Below are positions 1 to 7,752 of a stretch of DNA of 35,377 bases, piece by piece. Origin of the DNA: Clostridiales bacterium (GTDB lineage: Bacteria; Bacillota; Clostridia; Oscillospirales; CAG-382); assembly GCA_003343885.1 (NCBI GenBank), contig QAKH01000063.1:1-35377 (forward strand), written 5' to 3'. The translations under genes and the position numbers were made by a program. The stretch's first letter is position 1. Every line of letters starts with the position of its first letter. The notes beneath the pieces are model-generated. The model was not told the DNA's origin and did not search any database. It saw only the letters and a program-made list of their open reading frames with translations.

Positions 1-106
1 CAGGCAAGTGGAGATGCAAGACGGTTAATTTAGAACGAGGTTACAAGACGTAAAGTGCCCTGTGGATTCATACAGCATCAAATAAACAAACTGCGAGGTA
101 TCTATT
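1..106 (+). mobile_element. IS110-family element, 5' non-coding end (remnant)
   Basis: These bases lie directly upstream of a recognisable IS110-type transposase start at 107, so they are probably the left non-coding end of that element. In IS110-group elements this end is known to carry the promoter and the bridge RNA that guides recombination. I cannot delimit a bridge RNA or the element boundary, because the window begins inside the region and no intact partner end is present. The identification rests only on the adjacent coding remnant. Confidence 0.4.
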
Positions 107-205
107 ATGGTTTATGTCGGAATCGATGTTGCAAAGGACAAGCATGACTGCTTTATCGCAAACTCCGACGGTGAGGTTCTGTACGATGTGTTTACCATAT
201 ACTGA
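107..205 (+). pseudogene. IS110-family transposase, N-terminal fragment
   Basis: An ATG at 107 opens a 32-codon reading frame ending in TGA at 203-205. The peptide begins MVYVGIDVAKDKHDCF, which is the start of the RuvC-like DEDD domain of IS110-family transposases; the Asp of GIDVAKDKHD is the first catalytic acid. Intact members have about 400 residues, so more than 90 percent is missing. Identity holds to about codon 31 and then the sequence becomes dndD-like. This implies a deletion that joined the interior of the insertion sequence to the interior of another gene near base 200. The fragment is non-functional. Confidence 0.75.
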
Positions 206-590
206 TGCAAAGGATATTATCCGATATTTGAGAGTTCATAATGAAACGAGCTTGACTCTGCCCGTTGAAATTGAAAAAACATCTCTTTCAAACGGTGAAA
301 AGCAGATCTTCATCATGGCTCTATATCATTCACTTGTGCAACTTTGCAATCATGAAGTCCCGTTCGTTATCGATACACCGTTTGCAAGAATTGATACCGA
401 ACATAGACAGAACATTTCCAAGCATTTCTTTAGCAAGTTAAACGGTCAGGTGTTTATTCTTTCGACAAATGAAGAAATTAATTCAAAACATGTTAGTATT
501 ATGAAAGACAAGATTGCCGTAACATATATGCTTGAGAATGCTGATAACACTCGCACGACTATATCCCGTAATACTTATTTTGAGGAGTAA
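200..590 (+). pseudogene. dndD: DndD-like ATPase, C-terminal fragment
   Basis: The frame that ends at 590 encodes the C-terminal ATPase lobe of an SMC/RecF-like protein. It has an ABC signature LSNGEKQ, then a Walker B strand VPFVIDTPFARIDTEHR, then ILSTNEEI in the position of the switch region. This order and spacing match DndD of the Dnd DNA phosphorothioation system, where DndD is an ATPase working with DndC and DndE. Only about 125 residues of an expected 650 or more remain. The upstream part of the open frame is out-of-frame IS110 sequence, so it is not a real start. The call is supported by dndE, which follows after 5 bases. A generic AAA or SMC-like ATPase is the alternative, made unlikely by that neighbour. 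Confidence 0.7.
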
Positions 591-595
591 AGACT

Positions 596-886
596 ATGGT
601 TTTCAAAATACATACATCTAAAAAGACTCAAGAGTTTTTTGAGGCAATCGAAGCAAGTGAGAATTTGCAGCCTTATGCCCTTTCAAAATTAGCAATATCT
701 TTGTCATTAAAATCGGACGAGCCTTTGATAGAAGCTGATTTTAAAACGGACAATAACGGATTAGAATTGAATCGCCAACAGATTACGGGTGAATACGATG
801 AGCTCTACAAGTGTCTGATTTCTATAAAGAAACAAAGACATATTGATGATGCGGAATATTTTCAAAAATATATCAAAGCTCAATGA
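596..886 (+). CDS. dndE: DndE-like DNA phosphorothioation protein
   Basis: This 96-residue protein starts MVFKIHTSKKTQEFF and carries the family's late motif ITGEYDELYKCLI, ending in FQKYIKAQ. DndE proteins are small (about 100-130 residues), basic, DNA-associated partners of the DndC-DndD complex that replaces a non-bridging phosphate oxygen by sulfur. The start is supported by GAGGAG 8 bases upstream, overlapping the end of the dndD fragment, so the two were translationally linked. The gene looks intact, but the rest of the system (dndB, dndC, most of dndD, and the restriction genes dptFGH) is absent from this window. It is probably an orphan relic unless partners are encoded elsewhere. Confidence 0.72.
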   Translation: MVFKIHTSKKTQEFFEAIEASENLQPYALSKLAISLSLKSDEPLIEADFKTDNNGLELNRQQITGEYDELYKCLISIKKQRHIDDAEYFQKYIKAQ

Positions 887-1064
887 ACAAGAAGCGGAAG
901 AATTAGATAAATACTGGATTGTGACATTTAAAAGAGAGTATCTCAAATTTACTGCAGCCGTTATTGATGAGATTGTAAAAAGGTTTCAAGAAAACATAAA
1001 ATAATTACAACTCGAGCGTGAGGTGGCAAACTATGAAGCTTTCTGGAAGGAAATGCGGGTATGA
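849..1064 (+). pseudogene. Unrecognised small gene tail with in-frame stop
   Basis: In a frame that overlaps the dndE 3' end, an ATG at 849 opens a 51-codon ORF ending in TAA at 1002-1004. The same frame continues immediately as 19 more codons (LQLEREVANYEAFWKEMRV) to a TGA at 1062-1064. The two parts together read as one coherent, charged, helical C-terminal segment. The TAA therefore looks like a nonsense mutation in the tail of a lost gene. The final TGA overlaps the ATG of the next fragment (ATGA), as in a tight operon. I do not recognise the family. Confidence 0.4.
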
Positions 1065-1156
1065 GAAAAATAATCAAAAACGCCATTCAGTGCAAGTTCT
1101 GTGACGATATTATCGAATCTACCGACAGACATCAGTATCACGGCGCAAGTTTGTAA
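1061..1156 (+). pseudogene. Small Cys-motif protein fragment (DUF7695-like)
   Basis: A 31-codon ORF begins MRKIIKNAIQCKFCDDIIES, resembling the start of a family of short zinc-ribbon-like proteins common on clostridial mobile elements, which continue with a second Cys pair. Here only the first CxxC is present, and the frame closes at a TAA after a short unrelated tail, so it is truncated. It is translationally coupled (ATGA) to the preceding fragment. The family assignment is from memory of the motif and is tentative. Confidence 0.4.
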
Positions 1157-1199
1157 TTGAAAGTGACGAGGTTTTTGACATTGTGATAACGGAGGAAAA

Positions 1200-1280
1200 A
1201 TGAAATATTATTTAACACAAGAAAAAATGAAAAAAATACAAAAACTTGCAGATACTTTTTTTCATGATTATGGAACATAA
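1200..1280 (+). CDS. Very small ORF, 26 residues, unknown
   Basis: An ATG at 1200 follows GGAGGAAAAA, a good ribosome binding site, and opens a lysine-rich 26-codon frame (MKYYLTQEKMKKIQKL...) that ends in TAA. It could be a genuine microprotein or the preserved start of a larger gene that has been deleted. I recognise no family. It is the last coding-like signal of the decayed accessory segment. From here to 1384 the sequence is AT-rich and I see nothing else. Confidence 0.25.
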   Translation: MKYYLTQEKMKKIQKLADTFFHDYGT

Positions 1281-1384
1281 ATGTATTATTAACTAAATTT
1301 TTCGTCTCTTTTTTTGACAATCGGGACACAGGTAAAACACTTTTAAAAAATTTTTATTTTATTTCAGACAACAAAACTCTGCCT

Positions 1385-1424
1385 AAAAATAAAAAAAGTC
1401 CCTCGCATCTGAAGCAAGGGACTT
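1385..1424 (-). terminator. Intrinsic terminator of pheST
   Basis: On the minus strand, arms at 1414-1424 and 1396-1406 form an 11-bp stem with one mismatch around a 7-base loop, followed by a run of seven T and then ATTTTT. It lies about 90 bases after the pheT stop codon and faces the right way to end the pheS-pheT transcript. Confidence 0.85.
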
Positions 1425-1513
1425 AACTTTTGGACTTTTAACTTTTAACGTATAACTTATGATTTATAACTTACCATTTATTGACTTTGGGAAAATATAA
1501 AACAACATATACT

Positions 1514-3901
1514 TTACGAACGAAGAGTAACACCGAAATCTCTTTCAAGGCCGTTGAGAATTTTATATACAATCTTATCGCAATCTGCGTCTTCAAGCGT
1601 CTTTTCGGGAGAACGCAAGGTAAGGCTATACGCCACGGACTTTTTATTCTCTCCGATTTTTGCGTCACGGTATATATCAAACACTTCAACGCTTTCAAGC
1701 ATTTTTCCGCCATACTTGACAATTGCCTTTTTCAGTTCCCCTGAAGTAAGCGACTCATCGCACACAAACGCCAAATCTCTTTCAACCGCCGGGAATTTCG
1801 GAAGCGGTTTATAGTGCTTTTCCGCCGGAGCGGTTGCAAGAAGTTTCTCGGTATCGCAAATGCAAACGTATACCGGTACATCAAATCCATAAGTTTTAGA
1901 TACGTTCGGATGAAGTTCTCCGAAAACGGCATAAACTGTACCGTCGGGCGCTGTGACCTCTGCACAGCGGCCGGGATGGAAGTACGGAAGATCTTTTTTG
2001 GCGGTTACATCTGTTTTTTCAACGCCGAAGACTCTGAGCACATTTTCACATATGCCTTTCATATAGTAGAAGTCTCCGCAGTTATAGCTTGCTATGACTG
2101 TTGACAATCTTTCATCGGGCTGTTCGCTGAACGCTCTCTTTATATATATCTTTGCGTTTTCGTATACAGCACAGCTCTTGTTGCGGTATCTTCTGTTTGC
2201 CGCAAGCACTTCAAGCACGCTCGGGAGCGCGGTGGTTCTCATGATGCTTGTATCCTCGCCGAGAGGATTGGAGATTACGACACTGTTTCTCTCAGGCGCG
2301 TCGGGTGCAAGTCCGATATTGTCATAGTATTTCGGACTGATAAATGAATATGTCTGTACCTCATAGAATCCGTGCATGGTGAGCAAAGAGTTCAGCTCAA
2401 CAATTCTCTTTTGTCTCGGATTTCTTCCGCCGACTGCCGCATGAGCCTTGAAAAGTGTTGACGGTATTTTGTCGTATCCGTAGATACGTATAACTTCTTC
2501 CGCAATATCATGCATTCCCTCAAGGTCGGCACGGTATGACGGAGGATATAGTTTTCCGTCCTCAAGTTTTATATCAAGGCGTTTAAATGTATCAATCATT
2601 GATTCATACGGAACGTCTGTGCCTAAGAATTCGTTTATTTTCTGCGGATCGAACGGTATCACCGTCTGCTCAGCCTTTGTGGGGTACACGTCTATTATTC
2701 CCTTCACAACGTCGCCGGCGCCGAGCATTTCAACAAGCTCGCACGCTCTTTCTATTGCCGGCATGGTATTTTCACGGTCTAAGCCCTTTTCATAACGTCC
2801 GCTGGCTTCTGTTCTGAGTCCTATGTCACGTGCAGTCATGCGCACGCTCGGGCCGTTGAAATTAGCCGACTCAAAAACTATCGTTTTGGTTTCGGGAATT
2901 ATTTCGCTGTTTTCTCCGCCCATTACGCCTGCTACGGCAACAGCCTTCTTTGCGTCGGAAATAACAAGCATTTTATTGGTAAGAGTACGCTTAACGCCGT
3001 CAAGAGTAGTTATCTCTTCTCCCTCGTCCGCTCTTCTTACGACTATTTTTCCGCCTTCAAGGTAGTTATAGTCAAAGGCGTGCATTGGCTGACCGTATTC
3101 AAGGCAGACATAGTTTGTGATATCAACGATGTTATTTATCGGTCTTACGCCGCTTGCGCGCAATCTTTCACGGAGCCACTTTGGTGAAGGCTCTATTTTT
3201 ATGTTTTCCACGACACGGGCAGTATATCTCGGGCAAAGGTCCGGATCCTTTATTTCAACGGAAATATAATCGTTGATGGTTTTTCCGTTATCGGTTTCCT
3301 TAACGACAGGTGTGTGAAGCTTTAAGTCAGTTGCAAATGACGCCGCAGTTTCTCTGGCAAGTCCTATTACAGACAGGCAATCAGGGCGATTGGAAGTAAT
3401 TTCAAATTCAACGGCAATATCGTCGATTCCGAGGACATCTTTTATATCGTCGCCGACCTTGCAGTCCTCTTTGAGCAAAAAGATTCCGTTTTCCTCAGCG
3501 TAGGGGAAGTCGTTTACAGTCAGTCCCAGCTCGCCGAGTGAACAGAGCATGCCGTTTGAGGGAACTCCGCGAAGCTTTCCGGATTTTATGGTTACTCCGC
3601 CGGGAAGTGTTGAGCCGTTAAGCGCTACGGGCACATACTCGCCGGGTTTTACGTTCTGCGCCCCGGTTACAATCTGCAAGGGTTCAGCTTCTCCCACGTC
3701 CACCATGCATATGAGCAAGTGATCAGAGTCGGGATGCTTTTCAACAGATATAAGTTTTCCTACGACTACTTTGCTTATCTCCTCGCCGAGTCTTTCGTAG
3801 CCCTCTACCTTTGAGCCGGTGAGAGTCATTTTATCTGAATATTCTTTTGGATCAAAGGACTTATCTACGTAGTCCTTAAGCCAATTCATTGATAATTTCA
3901 T
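1514..3901 (-). CDS. pheT: Phenylalanyl-tRNA synthetase beta subunit
   Basis: This 795-residue protein has the usual length and domain order of bacterial PheT. A tRNA-binding EMAP/OB domain lies near residues 40-150 (VVGKLISVEKHPDSDHL). B3/B4 editing domains follow around 210-390, then B5, a catalytic-core-like fold near 490-680, and a C-terminal anticodon-binding (FDX-ACB) domain from about 700 (KPLPKFPAVERDLAFV). With PheS it forms the alpha2beta2 enzyme that charges tRNA-Phe; the beta subunit also hydrolyses mischarged Tyr-tRNA-Phe. It lies 52 bases downstream of pheS in the same operon and is followed by a strong terminator. The start MKLSMNWLKDYVD is the family's usual N-terminus. Confidence 0.97.
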   Translation of the reverse strand: MKLSMNWLKDYVDKSFDPKEYSDKMTLTGSKVEGYERLGEEISKVVVGKLISVEKHPDSDHLLICMVDVGEAEPLQIVTGAQNVKPGEYVPVALNGSTLPGGVTIKSGKLRGVPSNGMLCSLGELGLTVNDFPYAEENGIFLLKEDCKVGDDIKDVLGIDDIAVEFEITSNRPDCLSVIGLARETAASFATDLKLHTPVVKETDNGKTINDYISVEIKDPDLCPRYTARVVENIKIEPSPKWLRERLRASGVRPINNIVDITNYVCLEYGQPMHAFDYNYLEGGKIVVRRADEGEEITTLDGVKRTLTNKMLVISDAKKAVAVAGVMGGENSEIIPETKTIVFESANFNGPSVRMTARDIGLRTEASGRYEKGLDRENTMPAIERACELVEMLGAGDVVKGIIDVYPTKAEQTVIPFDPQKINEFLGTDVPYESMIDTFKRLDIKLEDGKLYPPSYRADLEGMHDIAEEVIRIYGYDKIPSTLFKAHAAVGGRNPRQKRIVELNSLLTMHGFYEVQTYSFISPKYYDNIGLAPDAPERNSVVISNPLGEDTSIMRTTALPSVLEVLAANRRYRNKSCAVYENAKIYIKRAFSEQPDERLSTVIASYNCGDFYYMKGICENVLRVFGVEKTDVTAKKDLPYFHPGRCAEVTAPDGTVYAVFGELHPNVSKTYGFDVPVYVCICDTEKLLATAPAEKHYKPLPKFPAVERDLAFVCDESLTSGELKKAIVKYGGKMLESVEVFDIYRDAKIGENKKSVAYSLTLRSPEKTLEDADCDKIVYKILNGLERDFGVTLRS

Positions 3902-3953
3902 TTATATATCCAAGCCTTTCTTTTTAGTTTAAAAAGTTCTCTTCAATCGGAAA

Positions 3954-4973
3954 TCAGAACTGTGAAAGAAAACGCACGTCATTTTCGTACAGCAGACGCA
4001 TATCGTTTATTCCGTACTTGGTCATGACGATTCTTTCAATACCCATTCCGAAAGCGAAGCCTGAGTATACGTCGGGATCAATACCGCTCATGCGCAATAC
4101 ATTCGGATGTACCATTCCGGCTCCGAGTATCTCTATCCAGCCCTCTCCCTTGCAGACGCTGCAGCCTTTTCCGCCGCAGACAAAGCAGCTTACGTCAACC
4201 TCGCATGACGGTTCGGTAAATGGGAAGTGGTGGGGACGGAAGCGTATTTCCGTTTTATCTCCGAACATTGCTTTAGCAAAGGTTTCAAGCGTACCTTTAA
4301 GGTCTGCCATAGTAATTCCCTTATCGATTACAAGTCCTTCGCACTGTTGGAACATCGGAGAATGTGTTGCGTCAACAGCGTCAGAACGGTATACACGTCC
4401 GGGAGAAATTACTCTTATAGGAGGCTTGCTGTTTTCCATTGCGTGTACCTGGACGGTACTGGTTTGAGAACGCAGCAAAACTTTATCGGTAATATAGAAC
4501 GTATCCTGTACGTCGCGCGCCGGATGGAATTCCGGAGTATTAAGCGCTGTAAAGTTATAATAATCAGTTTCAACTTCAGGGCCTTCTGCAATTGTAAATC
4601 CCATGCCGAGGAATATATCCTCAAGCTGCGACTGAACTTTTGTAAGCGGGTGAAGGTTTCCTATATCGATTTTTGACGCCGGAAGTGTTACGTCAAGCGC
4701 CTCAGCCTGAATTTTTTTCTGAGTTTCCAGCTCGTTTACGTGGTTCTTTGCCTTTTCAAAAGCCTGCTCAATTGCATTTCTGACGGTATTTCCGAGCTGG
4801 CCGATTATCGGGCGTTCTTCCGGTGAAAGCGAAGCCATTCCCTTGAGTATTGCGGCAAGTTCGCTTTTTTTACCGAGGTACGCTACTCTTAACTGTTCAA
4901 GAACCGCTGCGTCTCCGACTTTTTCGAGGTCTGAAAGCGCTTTTTGCTTCAAAGCTTCAAGTTTTTCTTTCAT
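3954..4973 (-). CDS. pheS: Phenylalanyl-tRNA synthetase alpha subunit
   Basis: This 339-residue protein is the catalytic alpha chain of the phenylalanyl-tRNA synthetase. An N-terminal coiled coil spans about residues 1-85. The class II catalytic core follows, with motif 2 near FRPHHFPFTEPSCEVDV and motif 3 near FAFGMGIERIVM, the glycine- and arginine-containing ATP site. A Cys cluster CFVCGGKGCSVC near residue 265 is typical of the PheS insertion in many bacteria. The start is supported by GGAG 9 bases upstream. Expression is governed by the T-box leader directly upstream. Confidence 0.97.
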   Translation of the reverse strand: MKEKLEALKQKALSDLEKVGDAAVLEQLRVAYLGKKSELAAILKGMASLSPEERPIIGQLGNTVRNAIEQAFEKAKNHVNELETQKKIQAEALDVTLPASKIDIGNLHPLTKVQSQLEDIFLGMGFTIAEGPEVETDYYNFTALNTPEFHPARDVQDTFYITDKVLLRSQTSTVQVHAMENSKPPIRVISPGRVYRSDAVDATHSPMFQQCEGLVIDKGITMADLKGTLETFAKAMFGDKTEIRFRPHHFPFTEPSCEVDVSCFVCGGKGCSVCKGEGWIEILGAGMVHPNVLRMSGIDPDVYSGFAFGMGIERIVMTKYGINDMRLLYENDVRFLSQF

Positions 4974-5025
4974 TTCTGATATCTCCTATATTGCAATATT
5001 TTTTCTTTCTTTTTATCTGGCAAAA

Positions 5026-5056
5026 CAAAAAAATCCCGTAAGAAAATCTTACGGGA
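5026..5056 (-). terminator. T-box-controlled terminator
   Basis: Minus-strand arms 5056-5047 and 5043-5034 form a perfect 10-bp stem with an AAA-size loop, followed by seven T. It lies directly after the T-box core and 53 bases or more ahead of the pheS start, the position of the conditional terminator in T-box leaders. Confidence 0.9.
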
Positions 5057-5277
5057 CGAAATCATCGCGGTACCACCCATTTTCCTGATTGTCAGGCTCT
5101 TTTTTATCTGCTCACACGACAGACAGAGTTTCTTAACGGAACTCACCCGTCAACGGCTTTCACCGCTGCCGCTCCAAAGCGAAACGCCTAACGGAAAACC
5201 ACCGGAACGCTCTCACTTTTCGTTCCTCTCTGTATGCGGTTATCTATCCGCCGGCACTCTTTTTCACTGCGTTTACT
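5026..5277 (-). promoter_or_regulatory. T-box riboswitch leader of pheST
   Basis: On the minus strand the leader contains the T-box core GGGTGGTACCGCG at 5078-5066. An AGAGAG-type stem I segment lies near 5234-5229, and a terminator hairpin sits directly after the core. T-boxes bind a specific uncharged tRNA by codon-anticodon pairing at the specifier and by pairing of the T-box bulge with the free NCCA end, which stabilises the antiterminator. A TTC that could be the Phe specifier lies at 5183-5181, followed by a purine, but another TTC occurs nearby and I cannot assign it without folding. Low charging of tRNA-Phe should raise pheST expression. Confidence 0.92.
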
Positions 5278-5283
5278 TGTAGT

Positions 5284-5312
5284 ATTATAACATGTATCTT
5301 TTTAAAATTCAA
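5284..5312 (-). promoter_or_regulatory. Sigma-A promoter of the pheST T-box leader
   Basis: Read on the minus strand, TTGAAT (5312-5307) and a perfect TATAAT (5289-5284) are separated by 17 bases. Transcription would begin near 5277, at the beginning of the T-box leader. From 5313 to 5435 I see only AT-rich sequence. Confidence 0.8.
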
Positions 5313-5435
5313 GTAATTTAGCGATATTTTTTATTTTAAGCGCAACATTTAACATTTGCACGGCAATCATACTAAATATTTGTAACTTTTATTCGCAAGT
5401 ATAAATGTGCGCACCTCTGCATGATTATCAAAAGA

Positions 5436-5461
5436 CGGAAAGCTTTCTTTTCAGCTTTCCG
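5436..5461 (-). terminator. Terminator of the lipoprotein gene
   Basis: Arms CGGAAAGCT (5436-5444) and AGCTTTCCG (5453-5461) form a perfect 9-bp stem with an 8-base loop. On the minus strand it is followed by TCTTTTGAT. It lies 28 bases past the stop codon of the gene at 5489. Confidence 0.65.
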
Positions 5462-5488
5462 CCCTACTTAACTTAAGTTTAATTTATA

Positions 5489-7543
5489 TCAGTTGGCTGC
5501 GGTTTCATCCACTGCATCCGCTGCTGTTTCTGCGTCTTCTGTCTGATCCTGCGCATCATCAGTCGTCAATTCATCTTCCGAATCCTCATCGGCGCTGTTA
5601 GCAGCATTTTCTGCGTCTATCTGCGCCTGCAATTCTGCTTCTTCCTGCGCCTGTTTTTCAGCCTCTTCTGCTGCCTTCTCCGCCTCTAAAGCTGCAAGTT
5701 CTTCGGCTATTTCCTCGGCTGACTTATAAACATCATTATATGTTTCCGCTTCTTCGGAAATAACAAAGAAAGATGTATTCTGCTGAGCTGACGCTCTTTG
5801 CTGTGAAGCAAGTTTTCCAAATACGCCGAGCAGATTAGATCCGCTTGAGTCCCACTGACATCCGAGAGCATTAAGCTGACGGCTGGCAATATTGAACACC
5901 TCGTCAACGGTCATTTCACCGGACGCAACCATTTCAAGTGCTGTTGCCGAGAACGCCTTTACGCAGTTATATATAGATTCAGACGATACATCGTCAAATT
6001 CTAACGCATATCCGAAGAAAGCACTCGGTGCGGTTGAAAGGTTAGCTTTCTTTGCATTTTCAACGTAATCCGCATTTTCCGCGGTGGCATACTTGATATA
6101 TGTATTTCCGGTAACTATATTATCCATGCGGTAAGTATCCTCGGGAGCTGTATCTATAAATGTTACGATACCGTCATCGTCAACTCTGTAATGCTTACCT
6201 TCTATACCGTACTGGAGAAGATTTGCAAGTTCGGAATCTGTATTAAACAGCTCAATGAGCTCGGCTGCCTCACTCTTATGCAATGAGTATGCGCTTACAC
6301 ACATTGCTGAAGAAAACGCCTGCTCTGTTGAAACTCTCGGTATATCGTACAGGTAAGCCTGATAAACCGTTCCGTTTTCATCTGTCCACTCACGGTCAAT
6401 GAGTGAATCCGAAGTTACGTACTCTATTGCGTATTCTGCGTTTTCAACGCCGTCATATGCTGCAACGTATCCGCTCTCACGGTATGAAGCACAAGCCTTG
6501 AGGTAATTCATATAGGCTGTGTTGTTCAAATAAATCGGGTAGCTTGATGTTGAAACAGATGTGAGCGGTGAAAGTGTGAACAAAATATCATCGTATATTT
6601 CTGCGCCGGCAAGCTCCGGAAGATCAGATATAGGATAATATGCCGGCTCGTTCTGTTTAATTATTGACAAATATTCTGCCATGTCCTCTATCTCTCTGAG
6701 ATCATGAACGGTATATCCGTATTTATCAAGCAACGTCTTATTAAATACCAAAAACTCGTATTGTCCGCCTATGGCAAAGCTCGAAGGAACTCCGTACGTT
6801 TTTCCGTCAACCGAAGTTGTTGAGAAAATCGTGGGATGAATATACTTCGTAAGAGTTTTTCTGTCGTACTTTACATCAATCTCGGAAAGTCTTCCTTCCT
6901 CGACAAGTTCAGTGAATTTATCGTAGTTATCAACAACAAACACATCAATCTGCGGTGCTTTAAGCTCTACGTCGTCAATCTCGAACACATAGTCTATTGC
7001 TTCATTGAAAGACATATCCTCAATCGACTTCTTTACTGTTTCTTCAGAGCTATCTGCGTCGGAAGCTTCTTCCCCGGAAACATTTTCGCCGGATACTTCT
7101 TCGGAAGTTTCTCCGGATATCTCTGCGTCAGCGTTATCCGCTCCGTCTGCCGTTTCAGAGTCATCCGCAGAAGTTCCGGCATCACCCTCTTGAGCTTCAT
7201 CTCCTGACTGCGCTTCCTCTTCCGCCTCTATTTCCTCTTCAACGTAATTTAAAGTTGCCTGCTCGGCTGCGTCAACAGCTTCCCAGTACTCGTCAGCTGT
7301 AAGATAATTAATCTTTACAAGCATTTTATACTGCGGCACAGTTATTTCATTTATCGCCATCTGCACTTCGGTTGCCGCCGACGGACTCGTTTCATCCTCG
7401 GTTAAGATAAACATATTAAGCGTAACTATTCCGCTTTTTTCACTTTCATCGTTGTCCACTTTCTTTGAACAACCGGTTGCCATAAGTGCTGTAAACACCA
7501 TTACGGCGACAAGAATTACAGATAAAACTCTTTTTGATTTCAT
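5489..7543 (-). CDS. Solute-binding-protein-like lipoprotein with acidic insert
   Basis: I place the start at MKSKRVLSVI (7543) because GGAGG lies 12 bases upstream, giving 684 residues; a longer frame upstream has no such support. The signal peptide ends in a lipobox-like ATGC, so the protein is probably anchored to the outer face of the membrane. The body resembles family 1 extracellular solute-binding proteins (DVFVVDNYDKFTELVEEGRLSEID; YGVPSSFAIGG), which deliver sugars or other solutes to ABC transporters. Two features are odd. A Glu/Asp/Ser/Ala-rich stretch of about 75 residues lies near 100-175, and a C-terminal tail of about 100 residues combines an EAEKAAEEAEKQAQEE coiled coil with an acidic end. 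No permease or ATPase gene is adjacent, so its partner is unknown. Confidence 0.7.
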   Translation of the reverse strand: MKSKRVLSVILVAVMVFTALMATGCSKKVDNDESEKSGIVTLNMFILTEDETSPSAATEVQMAINEITVPQYKMLVKINYLTADEYWEAVDAAEQATLNYVEEEIEAEEEAQSGDEAQEGDAGTSADDSETADGADNADAEISGETSEEVSGENVSGEEASDADSSEETVKKSIEDMSFNEAIDYVFEIDDVELKAPQIDVFVVDNYDKFTELVEEGRLSEIDVKYDRKTLTKYIHPTIFSTTSVDGKTYGVPSSFAIGGQYEFLVFNKTLLDKYGYTVHDLREIEDMAEYLSIIKQNEPAYYPISDLPELAGAEIYDDILFTLSPLTSVSTSSYPIYLNNTAYMNYLKACASYRESGYVAAYDGVENAEYAIEYVTSDSLIDREWTDENGTVYQAYLYDIPRVSTEQAFSSAMCVSAYSLHKSEAAELIELFNTDSELANLLQYGIEGKHYRVDDDGIVTFIDTAPEDTYRMDNIVTGNTYIKYATAENADYVENAKKANLSTAPSAFFGYALEFDDVSSESIYNCVKAFSATALEMVASGEMTVDEVFNIASRQLNALGCQWDSSGSNLLGVFGKLASQQRASAQQNTSFFVISEEAETYNDVYKSAEEIAEELAALEAEKAAEEAEKQAQEEAELQAQIDAENAANSADEDSEDELTTDDAQDQTEDAETAADAVDETAAN

Positions 7544-7622
7544 TTGCTTACAGTTCCTCCAGAATCCACTTGTTTCTTGCCTACTATGACTTTGCATAAT
7601 ACGACTGTTATCAATATTTTAT

Positions 7623-7651
7623 ATTTTACACCAACGAGCACCTATTGTCAA
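7623..7651 (-). promoter_or_regulatory. Promoter of the lipoprotein gene
   Basis: On the minus strand a consensus TTGACA (7651-7646) and TAAAAT (7628-7623) are 17 bases apart. They lie about 80 bases before the lipoprotein start, so this gene is transcribed separately from the phosphofructokinase gene upstream. Confidence 0.75.
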
Positions 7652-7715
7652 TAACGATATGCTTTTTTGTCAAATCTGCCCATATATTTTGTCAAAATCT
7701 GAACAAAATAACCAT

Positions 7716-7732
7716 ACCGTGTAACTCACGGT
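7716..7732 (-). terminator. Possible weak terminator after phosphofructokinase
   Basis: Arms ACCGTG and CACGGT form a 6-bp stem with a 5-base loop, 20 bases beyond the phosphofructokinase stop codon. On the minus strand it is followed by ATGGTTATTTTG, only a weak T tail. It could equally be a processing or pausing hairpin. Confidence 0.35.
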
Positions 7733-7752
7733 TTTATAAACAACTTACCGTT

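Noticed and set aside
114..200. The beginning of the long open frame 114-590 as a true protein N-terminus
   Set aside because: These bases encode the IS110 transposase start in another frame (ATG at 107). The open frame through them is out-of-frame sequence fused to the DndD-like tail.
7544..7597. Upstream extension of the lipoprotein gene (MQSHSRQETSG...)
   Set aside because: It would put 18 polar residues before a normal lipoprotein signal peptide, and GGAGG lies inside it at the right side of the internal ATG.
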